DNA of 64,000 bases from the NCBI GenBank assembly GCA_037176725.1, contig JAZBRS010000049.1, positions 30,124,001-30,188,000 of the forward strand. Direction: 5' to 3'. The first letter of the stretch is position 1. Each line of letters begins with the position of its first letter. The notes beneath the pieces were generated by a model. It did not search any database. It had not been told where the DNA came from and was given only the letters and a program-made list of their open reading frames with translations. This stretch comes from Posidonia oceanica. Lineage: Eukaryota; Streptophyta; Magnoliopsida; Alismatales; Posidoniaceae. Positions 1 to 9,004 of this stretch are shown here, piece after piece. The translations under genes and the position numbers were made by a program.

Positions 1-2281
1 GTCGAGCACCGGCCGTGACCCACTGCTACTGGGGTCAGGACCGCTAGTCCTACGCTTTGTTGGCTACTTTCCAGCAGGAGCATTTGGATCGGATGGGATT
101 TGGGCATTTCCTGTCCATCCCAAACTTTCCCCTCCATCCAATGTTTTTGGAGGCAGTTGCAGAGTGGTGGAGCTTCTACACGAGCTCGATCGTCATGAGG
201 GCGGGCGAGTTTGTACTCTCCATTAAGGACATGGCGTGGTTGACCGGTCTCTGGGTCACGAGCAGGCCAGTGACAAGGCGGGTGCGCCCGGGCTACTCGA
301 CCTTGGTGCAGGAGCTTGTTGGACGTCAGTTAGCCATGAGTGGGGAGAAGCTTGTGGTGATCACTTCCGAGGTTCGCCAGGTGAGTGAGCTAGTGGAGAC
401 AGTAGCCAGACAGGGTGTGGAGGCCAACCAGCAGTTGCGGGCCTTCCTCCTAATACTGTTCGGGGAGGTGCTTTTTTCGCACTCCTCCTCGAAGCTTTCG
501 GCATGGTTCCTTCCTCCTCTGGCGGACTTGGAGCACGTGGGAGAGTACGCCTAGGGAGCGGCTAGCTTGGCGCACCTGTACTCCACCCTCTTCCACTTCA
601 CTGACGGTAGTTCTCGCCAGTTGGGCGGGAACCTGCCATTCCTTTAGGTAAATCTGCATATTTAAGCTTGCATTGGATATTATATTCTTGCTAACAGCTT
701 CCTTGTTTTGCATGCAGATGTGGGCGTGGGACCACTTCGCCTTTCTGCGACCTGCCCTTCCTCCAGTTCCTCCTACCGGTGTCCCCTTTCCTCGGGGATT
801 GTTCTGGGCCACTGCTGAGCAGGCCATTAAGCCTACAGATGACAATCGCTATGTCGGTCGTCTGCTTTTTGAGTTTCTTGTTCCAGCTCAGGTAACTTTA
901 ATTTCAGCTTCTGTTTATTTATTTATGTTGCTTGCTGACATGTATTGCTCCTTTCAGGTGGTTTGGCATCCATATGCTGAGGGAGAGCATGCAGACGTCC
1001 CTGAGATTGCCCATGATCGGGCCATTTTCGACCAGGACGTATGGATCCACTGCTGGAACCACTGTCATTTCCAGCAAATTGGCAGAGCACTACGACAGCT
1101 AGGGCACCAGCAGGCTCAGCCTCTACCTCCTCCTCACCGAGTTTGGCGAGAGACATGCGGTAGGGGCAACCGTACTCGCCATTAGGTGGACGTCTACGGT
1201 CCACAGCTCCTAGACTAGGCCCGTCGTGGTTCCCTTGCTCCGACGGATGCTACAGAGGAGGACGAGGCGGTGTGGGCCGAGTGGATAGACCGGGAGTTTT
1301 CTTCTTTGATGATCTTCCACCGGTCCCACTTCCTTGGGTGCGGGAAGCTTCCTTCGGGGGACACAGATCCCGGGGAGGCGGTGGTGTCCCGTGCGGCCCT
1401 GCTGGAGGAGGTTCAGTCTTCCCAAGCCCAGCTGGACATAGCGGTGAGCTTCTGAATTTGGCTAACTTGCTTTCTTTCTTTTGCAGCTCAAGGCAACCGA
1501 TGAGTAGGCTCAGCAGGAGCACCACTTGACCCAGCAGCTCTCTGTTCTGACCAAGAAGATTGATCGTTTGCGTGCCTCTGCCTCTCAGGTATCTTCATAT
1601 GTAGCTTTTATAGTCTGGCTATGAATTGTAACTGACTTGAATCTTTCTTTTCAGCCTTCGACTAGTAGTGCTCCTCCTTCGGACCACTCAGAGGAGATCT
1701 TCCATCTCTAGGAGAAGGTAAACATGCCTTTATTTTATTTCTGCTTTTGAAATTCCCTTGGTCCTGACGCCATTGCTTGTAGGTTACTTACCTAGAGGGC
1801 GAGCTGAGGGAGCGGGCTGGTGACTTCATAGCTGCCAGCTCTGTCGGGAGATCGGGGGAGCTGCAGGGGACAGTTGCCGCTAGCAGCGCACGGATCCAGG
1901 AGCTAGAGCAGTAGGTTGCCGATAGGGACGATGAGATTGCCCAATCTCAGGTGGTACGATTTAATTCAGCGCTTCTTTACGTCTTCCATGTCCTTGCTTG
2001 TATCTGATATTTTGGGCTGCTTCTCTTCTCAGGGCACGATGGGCATTATCTCCCAGCTTGAGCTTGAGCTTGGGCACTACCAGAGGTTTGCCTTTTCAAC
2101 TGGTGCCAGGCTCGGGGTGCCCGTTCCTTCTGTACCGAGTCGTTGGTCAGGTGGCCACCACTCTCGGTCTGTTTCCAGAGCTCCGTTAGGCGTTTCGGTT
2201 CGACAATCGCCTCGTCCCCCTACTGCCCCTTTTCCGGCTCCTGCTTCAGCTCCTGAGAGTGAGGGAGAGAGTGCTCCTTAG
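1..2281 (+). pseudogene. Antisense PMD gene, type II, 5'-truncated by window edge (H)
   Basis: Multi-exon plant mobile domain gene (Pfam PF10536-like), homologous along its whole length to 9901-12230. The first visible exon (1-647) encodes the N-terminal PMD core: FGHFL, about 20 residues, an aromatic segment, then GEFVLS followed by a leucine-rich GLWV segment. Introns with GT-AG ends lie at 648-717, 892-957 and 1444-1486, with further short introns up to a last exon ending in TAG at 2281. The second exon starts MWAWDHF, a PMD hallmark. The C-terminal exons are coiled-coil-like (E/L/Q-rich) and end in a Ser/Pro-rich tail. Premature TAG codons occur near 45, 552, 1183, 1210, 1215, 1711 and 1912; several correspond to CTGG or CAG in the A copy. 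PMD proteins such as Arabidopsis MAIN and MAIL1 act in transposon silencing and gene regulation. The function of this copy is unknown and it is surely broken. Confidence 0.8.
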
Positions 2282-2730
2282 CTTTTGTACTTCAGGGGTA
2301 TGCCCCGGTGACCTTGTAGAACAATTGTATATTTTGAAATGATATAGATTTCTGCACACTCTGTGAACTTGTCAAATACTTCTTTTAAATTACCTTTCTC
2401 AAAGCTAAAGTGAGCTTAAGCGACCAATATGGTAAAATAATGGCCCTTAATCCAAATTAACTTGAAACCAGCATACTCCAGTGAAATAGCATGCAAATGA
2501 CATAGTTATAAGGAAATATTCCACCTGGAAGCTTAAAATTTGAATTTTGAAGTCATTGATGCCTTAATGAGCCATTTACTTGATGAAATGAGCAACCAGA
2601 GATTCCGACTGGTCCGGATGTCCAAAAAATATGAAACCAATGCTCACACGTGTATTTCAACTTAGTCAAACCTCTGGGATGGGCAAAACAGGCGCATGCA
2701 ACTCAATCACAAATTAGGGGGCGATCCAGC
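2282..2730. other. PMD 3' flank, no gene seen
   Basis: AT-rich flank downstream of the PMD gene. It is about 90% similar by eye to 12231-12680 and ends at the CCAGC target site (2726-2730) where element A inserted. No other feature is visible. Confidence 0.6.
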
Positions 2731-3541
2731 TGTGGATATGGGGTTTTTGGAGGAGAAGAAGATGATGGTGATGGAGGCTTTGGGGGAGAAGGAGGCTTCT
2801 TTTTGCTCCCTCTTTTGCTCGCTCTATCTTCTCTTTCTCGAGGTCCCCCTTCTTTGTATCTGACTCCGTCACTCCACGTGTGATGGAATCGGTGTGATCG
2901 CCACTCTCGGTTCACTTTCGCCGGCCCTCGAGACGCCTTTGGGGAGATGTAGTGTGGTTGCGGGTTCAACTACCTTGGGACAACGCTAGCATTGCCCAAG
3001 GGTGCCCGTGCTTGGTAAGCTCTTTCTTCCTTCTTCCTCCTTGTATGACAAACATTAGCAAAGCAAAACAAACAAAACAATATAAAGATGGATCAATATG
3101 TGTAGTAATCTATCCAGAGTTAGTAGAAAAGAAAGTAAAGAAAACGTAGTGAGATACGTACCCGAGGGGTTTGATCCCTCCGGTTGCAACTAAACGAGAT
3201 GTATGCCTAGTTAAAAATATATGAACTTGAAATAAAAAAGCTTGAATATACTACGGAATTAAACATGCAATATCAGAAATAAAAAGGTAATGAATGAAAT
3301 AGAGTCTCCTCTGTCTATGCACAAGGTGCAAACTGTGTTGGCATGAAGCCAACAACGACAAATGGATCCTCCAGCTTTTTCTAAGACTCTCCTTCTTTCA
3401 AAATCTCTCTTCTTACTTTCAATTCTTGAGGACCTCACTTCCCTAAGATTTTTTAATCTCAAGAGCATGTGAGTTCCAAAAATTTCTTAACTTCTTTTCT
3501 CTTTCAAATTTTGGCCTTGAACTCAGTAGGGGTACCCTTGC

Positions 3542-3548
3542 TTTTATA
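3542..3548 (-). promoter_or_regulatory. TATA box of A 3' LTR
   Basis: TATAAAA on the element strand, inside CTATAAAAGC. It is conserved in the 5' LTR at 37003-37009 and lies about 65 bp downstream of the U3 half-site array. Confidence 0.65.
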
Positions 3549-3612
3549 GAAGCAAGGGAGGAACAAAAAAAGACACAAATTCCAAGTCAGCAGAGTTTCC
3601 TGTTTCAGAAGT

Positions 3613-3923
3613 GTTATACACTGGAAAAGCAGCGTATAATGTTATAAGTGAGAGAACTCGCATATAACGACCTCTGAGGCATAACTGCCAGGATCAGAGA
3701 AGATTCTCCAATTAAGGAGTCTTTAAGTGTGATTAAACTCGGCTTTGATGGCTTTGACCGGTCAACAGGTTCCAAAGAAGGCAAAAACATGATTTCTGGA
3801 TTAGGCCAAAATGAAAGCTTTGGTTGACTAGGTTGCCACATTGGACGCTGGAAAGCCAGCGGCCAATGTTAGCCACTGGAAAACCAGCGGCCAACGTTGT
3901 ACATTGAGAAGTCAGCGGACAAC
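3613..3923. promoter_or_regulatory. 28-bp-period inverted half-site arrays in A U3 (3' LTR)
   Basis: Two clusters. 3613-3668 reads half-site, N10, inverted half-site, twice over. 3840-3923 reads the same layout three times. Half-sites are 9 bp (GTTRKMCGC and its complement), back to back with no gap, with 10-bp spacers of unrelated sequence, giving a 28-bp period. Some CG positions are decayed to CA or TG. The 5' LTR has the same clusters at 37073-37128 and 37302-37386. Confidence 0.75.
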
Positions 3924-4132
3924 ACCCTTAATCAGTTTGACTTCCAAATTTGGTTAGGACGTGAAGAACACTCAGGTTGCCAACATTTGGGGCTTAGAAA
4001 GGTATAGCATCTTGGACTTGAGAAGAACATTTGGCTCAAGTGAGATTCAGAAATGGGTGGAGGGCTTCTAAGAACGACCTAATGCAAGAGACTATCCTAA
4101 CATGAAGGGAGTGCCAAAACGGGGTATCTACA

Positions 4133-4146
4133 GATTGCCCCACCTT
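4133..4146 (-). other. Polypurine tract of A
   Basis: On the element strand the sequence AAGGTGGGGCAATC directly abuts the TGTAGATACC start of the 3' LTR. B (45731-45744) and C (50927-50941) carry the similar AAGGAGGGGCATC next to their LTRs. Confidence 0.85.
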
Positions 4147-5079
4147 GAAGATGGCTTCGGCACGAAGCTATCTACAAGGCGAGACGATACCCCCGTGTGG
4201 CGCTACCTGGGGGTCCTAAATGAAAGCCAATGCCTGCTGCCACCAGACTTGGACGTGACACGAAGAGGGTCGACTAAAGAAACACGGCCAAGCGGATTGC
4301 CCAAAGGGAACAAACTAATGACATGCCACGGGGATGGCCTGTGGGGGTCAAACTAAAAGACACTGCGTCAAACTAAAAGACATGCCACAGGGATTGCCCG
4401 TGGGGATCAAACTAAAAGACATGCCGTGGGGATGGCCCGCGGGGGTCAAACTAAAAGAATGGATAGCTAATGATTCCGACGACCACTCAATGCGAATGCA
4501 GTACAATGCGAATGCAGTACAATGCGCCATGCATGGATGCGTGCTGACGGGAATACAAAAGGGGTCATGATATGCAATGCATGACCCTAGGTAATGAGGT
4601 TCCTCCATCATCGACGGCTTTAATTTGTATACCGAGTTAGCTCAGGAATTTTTCTCACCACGCAAGGCGGACTGACACATGCATGAATGCAATTTGTCAT
4701 GATCTGGTGCCCTTTCCTCGAGTGTAGCCTACACTCTCCCAGGGGACTGTCGTCTCATGATACGCGGGTTGGTGAGAGAGAGGTCTATGATGCTCCCAGG
4801 TAAAAGGGAAAATGATCTCTTCTCTGCCGACCGCGTTGGCTCTATTTGTCACAATTAGGTGTCCTTTCATTGAACGTTGCCTACATTCTTGACAGACATC
4901 GTCATCTCGTGACCCGGACTCAATGAACGATGAGTTCATCGATACTGTTGGCGTTATTCGTCAGAATCAAGTATCCTTTCATTGAATGTTACCAACATTC
5001 TCGGTAGGGACCATCATCTTTTGACCCAGGAGTTAGTGACCAAGGGGTTCACTAATACCGTTGGCTTTGCTTTGTTGAC
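4147..5079 (-). other. 3' UTR of A with short direct repeats
   Basis: Non-coding. Between about 4313 and 4460 there are about four degenerate repeats of roughly 38-45 bp built on the phrase CAAACTAAAAGACATGCC plus GGGGATGGCC. From about 4690 to 5070 two or three looser repeats follow (TTTCATTGAATGTTACC-like, with CGTCATCTCRTGACCC). No gene is seen. Confidence 0.55.
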
Positions 5080-5800
5080 CCGGTCATGCTTCGAGGATCT
5101 TTCTGCTGGTTGGTTTTGCTTTGTTTGTCCGGTTGTGCTCCGGGGTTGCTTTGTTTGTCCGGTCATGCTCCGGGGTTTGCTTTGTTGTCCGGTTGTGCTC
5201 TGGGATACCTGCTTTTGATTGGCTTGCTTTGTTTGTCCGGTTGTGGTCTGGGGTTTGCTTTGATGTCTCGGTTATGCTCTGGGGTTTTTTGCTTTGATGT
5301 CCCGGTTTTGCTCCGGGGATCTTTGCTTTGGTGTCCCGGTTATGCTCCGAGGATCTATGCTTTGGTGTCCCGATTATGCTCCGGGGATCTTTGCTTTGAT
5401 GTCCCGGTTATGCTCCAGGGATCTTTGCTTTGGTGTCCCGGTTATGCTCCAGGGATCTTTGCTTTGGTGTCCCGATTATGCTCCGAGGATCTTTCCTTGA
5501 TTGGTTTGCTTTGTTATCCCGGTTGTCCTCTGGGGATCTTTGCTTGGTAGGTTTGCTTTGTTATCCCAGTTGTGCTCCGAGGATCTTTGCTTTGGTGTCC
5601 TGGTTATGCTCCGGGGATCTTTGCTTTGGTGTCCCGGTTATTCTCCGGGGATCTTTGCTTTGGTATCCCGGTTATGCTCCGGGGATCTTTCCTTGATTGG
5701 TTTGCTTTGTTATCCCGGTTGTGCTCTAGGGATCTTTGCTTGGTAGGTTTGCTTTGTTATCCCGGTTGTGCTACGGGGTTCTTTTCTTTATTTGCCGAGG
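5080..5800. repeat. Minisatellite I (about 34-bp unit)
   Basis: Tandem degenerate copies of a roughly 34-bp unit containing TTTGCTTTGGTGTCCCGG followed by TTATGCTCCGGGGATC, with some shortened or 44-bp variants. One more partial copy lies at about 6915-6965, beyond minisatellite II. It is open in several frames only because the repeat lacks stops. Tandem arrays in the 3' UTR are a known property of Tat/Ogre-type elements. Confidence 0.9.
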
Positions 5801-6912
5801 GGATTACCCAAGGGAGGCGGAAATAAAATCCTGACATGCCTAGGGGAAGACCCAAGGGAGTCGAAACAATAACATGACATGCCTAGGGGAAGACCCAAGG
5901 GAGTCGAAAATAAAAACATGACATGCCTAGGGGAAGACCTACGGGAGTCGGAAATAAAAACATGACATGCCTAGGGGAAGACCCAAGGGAGTCGGAAATA
6001 GAAACATGACACGCCTAGGGGAAGACCCAAGGGAGTCGAAAATAAAAACATGACATGCCTAGGGGAAGACCCAAGGGAGTCAGAAATAAAAACATGACGT
6101 GCCTAGGGGAAGACCCAAGGGAGTCGAAAGTAAAAGCATGACATGCCTAGGGGAAGACTCAAGGGAGTCAAAAATAAAAGTACGACGTGCCTAGGGGAAG
6201 ACCCAAGGGAGTCGGAAATAAAAACATGACGTGCCTAGGGGAAGACCCAAGGGAGTTGAAAGTAAAAGCATGACGTGCCTAGGGGAAGACCCAAGGGAGT
6301 CGGAAATAAAAGCATGACGTGCCTAGGGGAAGACCCAAGGGAGTCGAAAATAAAAGCATGACGTGCCTAGGGGAAGACCCAAGGGAGTCGAAAACAAACA
6401 TGACATGCCTAGGGGAAGACCCAAGGGTGTCAAAAATAAAACATGATGTGCCTAGGGGAAGACCCAAGGGAGTCGAAAATAAAAACATGATGTGCCTAGG
6501 GAAAGACCCAAGGGGGTCGAAAACAAACATGACATGCCTAGGGGAAGACCCAAGGGAGTCGAAAATAAAAACATGACGTGCCTAGGGGATGACCCAAGGG
6601 AGTCGAAAACAAACATGATATGCTTAGGGGAAGACCCAAGGGAGTCGAAAATAAAAACATGACGTGCCTAGGGGAAGACCCAAGGGAGTCGAAAACAAAC
6701 ATGATATGCTTAGGGGAAGACCCAAGGGAGTCGAAAATAAAAACATGACGTGCCTAGGGGAAGACCCAAGGGAGTCGAAAATAAAAACATGACGTGCCTA
6801 GGGGAAGACCCTTGGGAGTCGAAAATAAAAACATGACGTGCCTAGGGGAAGACCTAAGGGAGTCGAAAACAAACATGGCATGCCTAGGGGAAGACCTAAG
6901 GGAGTCGGAAAG
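5801..6912. repeat. Minisatellite II (about 43-bp unit, about 25 copies)
   Basis: About 25 tandem copies of a 41-45-bp unit with the core CCTAGGGGAAGACCCAAGGG, then AGTCGAAAAYAAA and CATGAC. Copies differ by point changes and by short A-tract length changes. It is embedded inside minisatellite I sequence, since I-type copies occur on both sides. Confidence 0.93.
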
Positions 6913-6992
6913 GATACTTTTGGCTTAGCTTGCTTTGTTGACCCGGTTGTGCTCCGGGTTCTGCTTTTCTGCTCTCAATTCTGCTTTGACTT

Positions 6993-7076
6993 GTTGGACG
7001 CTTGATTGTTAGCGTTCAACGTTGGACGCTTCAAGAACTGCGGCTAATGTTGGACGGCATTACGGGCGCGTATAAC
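6993..7076. promoter_or_regulatory. Half-site array upstream of PMD gene Ia (A)
   Basis: Three perfect-register units: half-site, N10, inverted half-site, repeated with 28-bp period (half-sites GTTGGACGC, GCGTTCAAC, GTTGGACGC, GCGGCTAAT, GTTGGACGG, GCGTATAAC). A TATATTA lies at 7178-7184 and the PMD start codon at 7335. Confidence 0.8.
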
Positions 7077-7334
7077 GTCGCGAGACAGGCTGCTGTCTTT
7101 CCTATTCGGGCACTGCCGTTTTGGTAGTAAATTCCCAATTTTCTTTGGATTTCCATTCCGATGAAGGCTCCACGGCCTATATTAGACCTCCTCTTGGCTT
7201 GAATCTCGTAGTTCAAACATTTATCTTCCTTCCCTTATTGATTTTGCTTGCTAGGGCTTGTGCTTCTCCTCATGAATTTGAGTGATATCCCATGTCATGC
7301 TTTCCAGGTGGCCGTCTTCTCCTCTTCTTCTGAC

Positions 7335-8624
7335 ATGGTGCAGCTCCGGCTGGAAGCCATACCCAACCATTTGGTGAACCTATCGGTGCATGAGAAGGTA
7401 CTCCCTGTTTTCATCTTTTCTGCATACTCCCATTCTCGTACTTCTGCTGATTTTTTCTTTACTTTATAGCCCCTATCTTCTGCCAACAACGACCGGGACT
7501 CGAAAGCCTATCAGTTGGACTAGGTTCAACAATTCTGCTCTTGGGCTTTGAAGAAGCACTGGGAATGCTTGGAGGAGGCTGGTCTCTGTCAGGCCCTTCG
7601 CCAGCTGCAGCAGCCTGTTGACTGGAAAGCGCTCTTCGGCCTCTATGGGCTGTGGAATCCCTTGACTCATACGTTCTTTTCCTCTTCTGGGGAATTGACC
7701 ATTCTCTTGGAGGAAGTGAGCGCCCTCCTAGGTACTCGACATGCCGACCCATCCATTTACTACAGGGATGCCTACCTTCTGCCAATCGGGGTGGTAGGTT
7801 CTTTCTCTCTCTTAAAGCGCCTCTTCGGCTCTGTTGTTGTGCCAGAGGACCTGGTGCTGGATGGCTGCATCAAACTCTCCTCTTTGTGGAAATTTTTCTG
7901 GAAACAGCGCGACAACATCTGCTCTGAGGCTTCTTGCTTGGAATGCGTCTTCATTCTGATCGGGGGACTGGTGCTCTTCCCAAATGAAGCTCTGACTATT
8001 AGTGCCTATCATGCCGAGCTCATGTGCATTTGCATGCGCAACCCGGAGAAGTGTTTGAGTCAATCTGTTTTGGCTTTTACCATCTGGGGCTTATCCAGTG
8101 CCTGCCTCGGGGGGCCATTCTTTGGCTCACTGTTCCTAGTTTTGCGCTGGCTGGAGGAGCACTTTCTTCTGCCTACTTTTGATGCTAGCCTTCTGTTGGA
8201 GGAGCTCATTCGCCGCTTATGCGCCTGCGAGGTCAAATCCCAGATGGATTCCTTCAGTCCCCCCTCGTCTTTTAGGACAGTGTCTGACCCGGAGTATTTC
8301 CTGACGCTGATTGGGGCGACCGAGTTTGTGAGGTACAACCCTCAGCGCTGCTTCTCAATGCTTGGTACTCCTCGGGCTATACCTCCCTTGCCACGCTTCT
8401 CTGATATGATTCTCCCACGCTTGAGGGACACTCCTGGGGACATCATCTAGGTCTTCTATCAGGCTGGTACTTGGGACGGGAAGGGGCGAAACCGAGTCCT
8501 TTCTGCGTGGGAGAACTCGAATGCAGACCGTGAAGCCATTTCTCTTGCAACTTATGACACTTGGTACGAGGGCGTGCATCCTAAATTGTTTATTGAATTT
8601 CTTTCAAAAAGACAGAAGATGTAG
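7335..8624 (+). pseudogene. Antisense PMD gene Ia (element A)
   Basis: Two-exon PMD gene. Exon 1 (7335-7397) encodes 21 residues (MVQLRLEAIPNHLVNLSVHEK, slightly over in print but one exon). A GT-AG intron follows at 7398-7469, and exon 2 runs 7470-8624. The PMD core in exon 2 shows WNPLTHTF, then GELTILLEEVSALLG, then a second conserved block with GGPFFGS and LRWLEEHF. About 406 residues would be encoded if two in-frame TAG codons (7521 and 8448, both in CTAG) were sense. The start is supported by the matching exon structure of gene Ib (13059) and the C copy (51947). It is antisense to gag-pol and carries its own upstream array and TATA-like box. PMD proteins are plant-specific and widespread in transposons. 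Whether this one regulated the element is an inference. Confidence 0.8.
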
Positions 8625-8743
8625 TTAGAAATGTATCACTTATCATCAATAAAATTTATCTCATCTCTTTGGTCCATATTGAATGAATCTGTATGAATTG
8701 AATGAGAATATCAGAATTCAGAACACTTCCCTGAACTTAAAGC

Positions 8744-8906
8744 ATTGTACGCTCAAAATGGAGCGTCCAATGTTATACGCTGGAAAGCCAGCAGCTAACG
8801 TTTTAACTCGCAAAACGTTGAATGCATAATAGGGCGCGTGTAACATCCTTTCTTCCCGAGGCGTTGGACGTTGGGATTCACGCGTACAACGTTAAAAGGT
8901 ATAAAA
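8744..8906 (+). promoter_or_regulatory. Half-site array and TATA box of PMD type II gene (A)
   Basis: Array units at 8744-8799, 8816-8843 and 8862-8890 (9-N10-9 layout, GTTRKMCGC type) run straight into TATAAAA at 8900-8906. The PMD start codon follows at 9005, about 100 bp downstream. The first cluster also lies 120 bp past the stop of gene Ia, so the spacer serves as the promoter region of the next gene. Confidence 0.78.
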
Positions 8907-9004
8907 CCCTCGTCCTACGCCGCAGGTGGCCATCTGGTTTCTTCCCCTCTTCTTCTCCGGCGACAGCAACCACTCCGGCGACCTTCTTCCTCGTTCCGGT
9001 GAAC

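Larger units (their letters stand above)
1..2730 (-). mobile_element. Outer Tat-lineage element H, left piece
   Basis: This is the 3' region of an older Tat element whose gag-pol would lie on the minus strand. It holds most of an antisense PMD gene (1-2281) plus about 450 bp downstream. It aligns with 9900-12680 inside element A and stops at 2730, where A begins. The same sequence resumes at 37595, after A, exactly as the uninterrupted copy reads at about 12680. Its strand is inferred from the plus-strand PMD genes, which in A and C lie antisense to gag-pol. No H gag-pol or LTR is inside the window. Confidence 0.75.
2731..4132 (-). repeat. 3' LTR of element A
   Basis: Starts TGTGGATATG and ends GTATCTACA on the plus strand, so on the element strand it begins TGTAGATACC. 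It pairs with 36227-37594. U3 holds two half-site arrays (3613-3668, 3840-3923) and a minus-strand TATAAAA at 3542-3548. Relative to the 5' LTR it keeps about 36 extra bases near 3125-3160. Confidence 0.93.

Noticed and set aside
5086..5826. Several overlapping open frames of 68-154 codons on the plus strand
   Set aside because: They are produced by stop-free minisatellite I units read in different frames.
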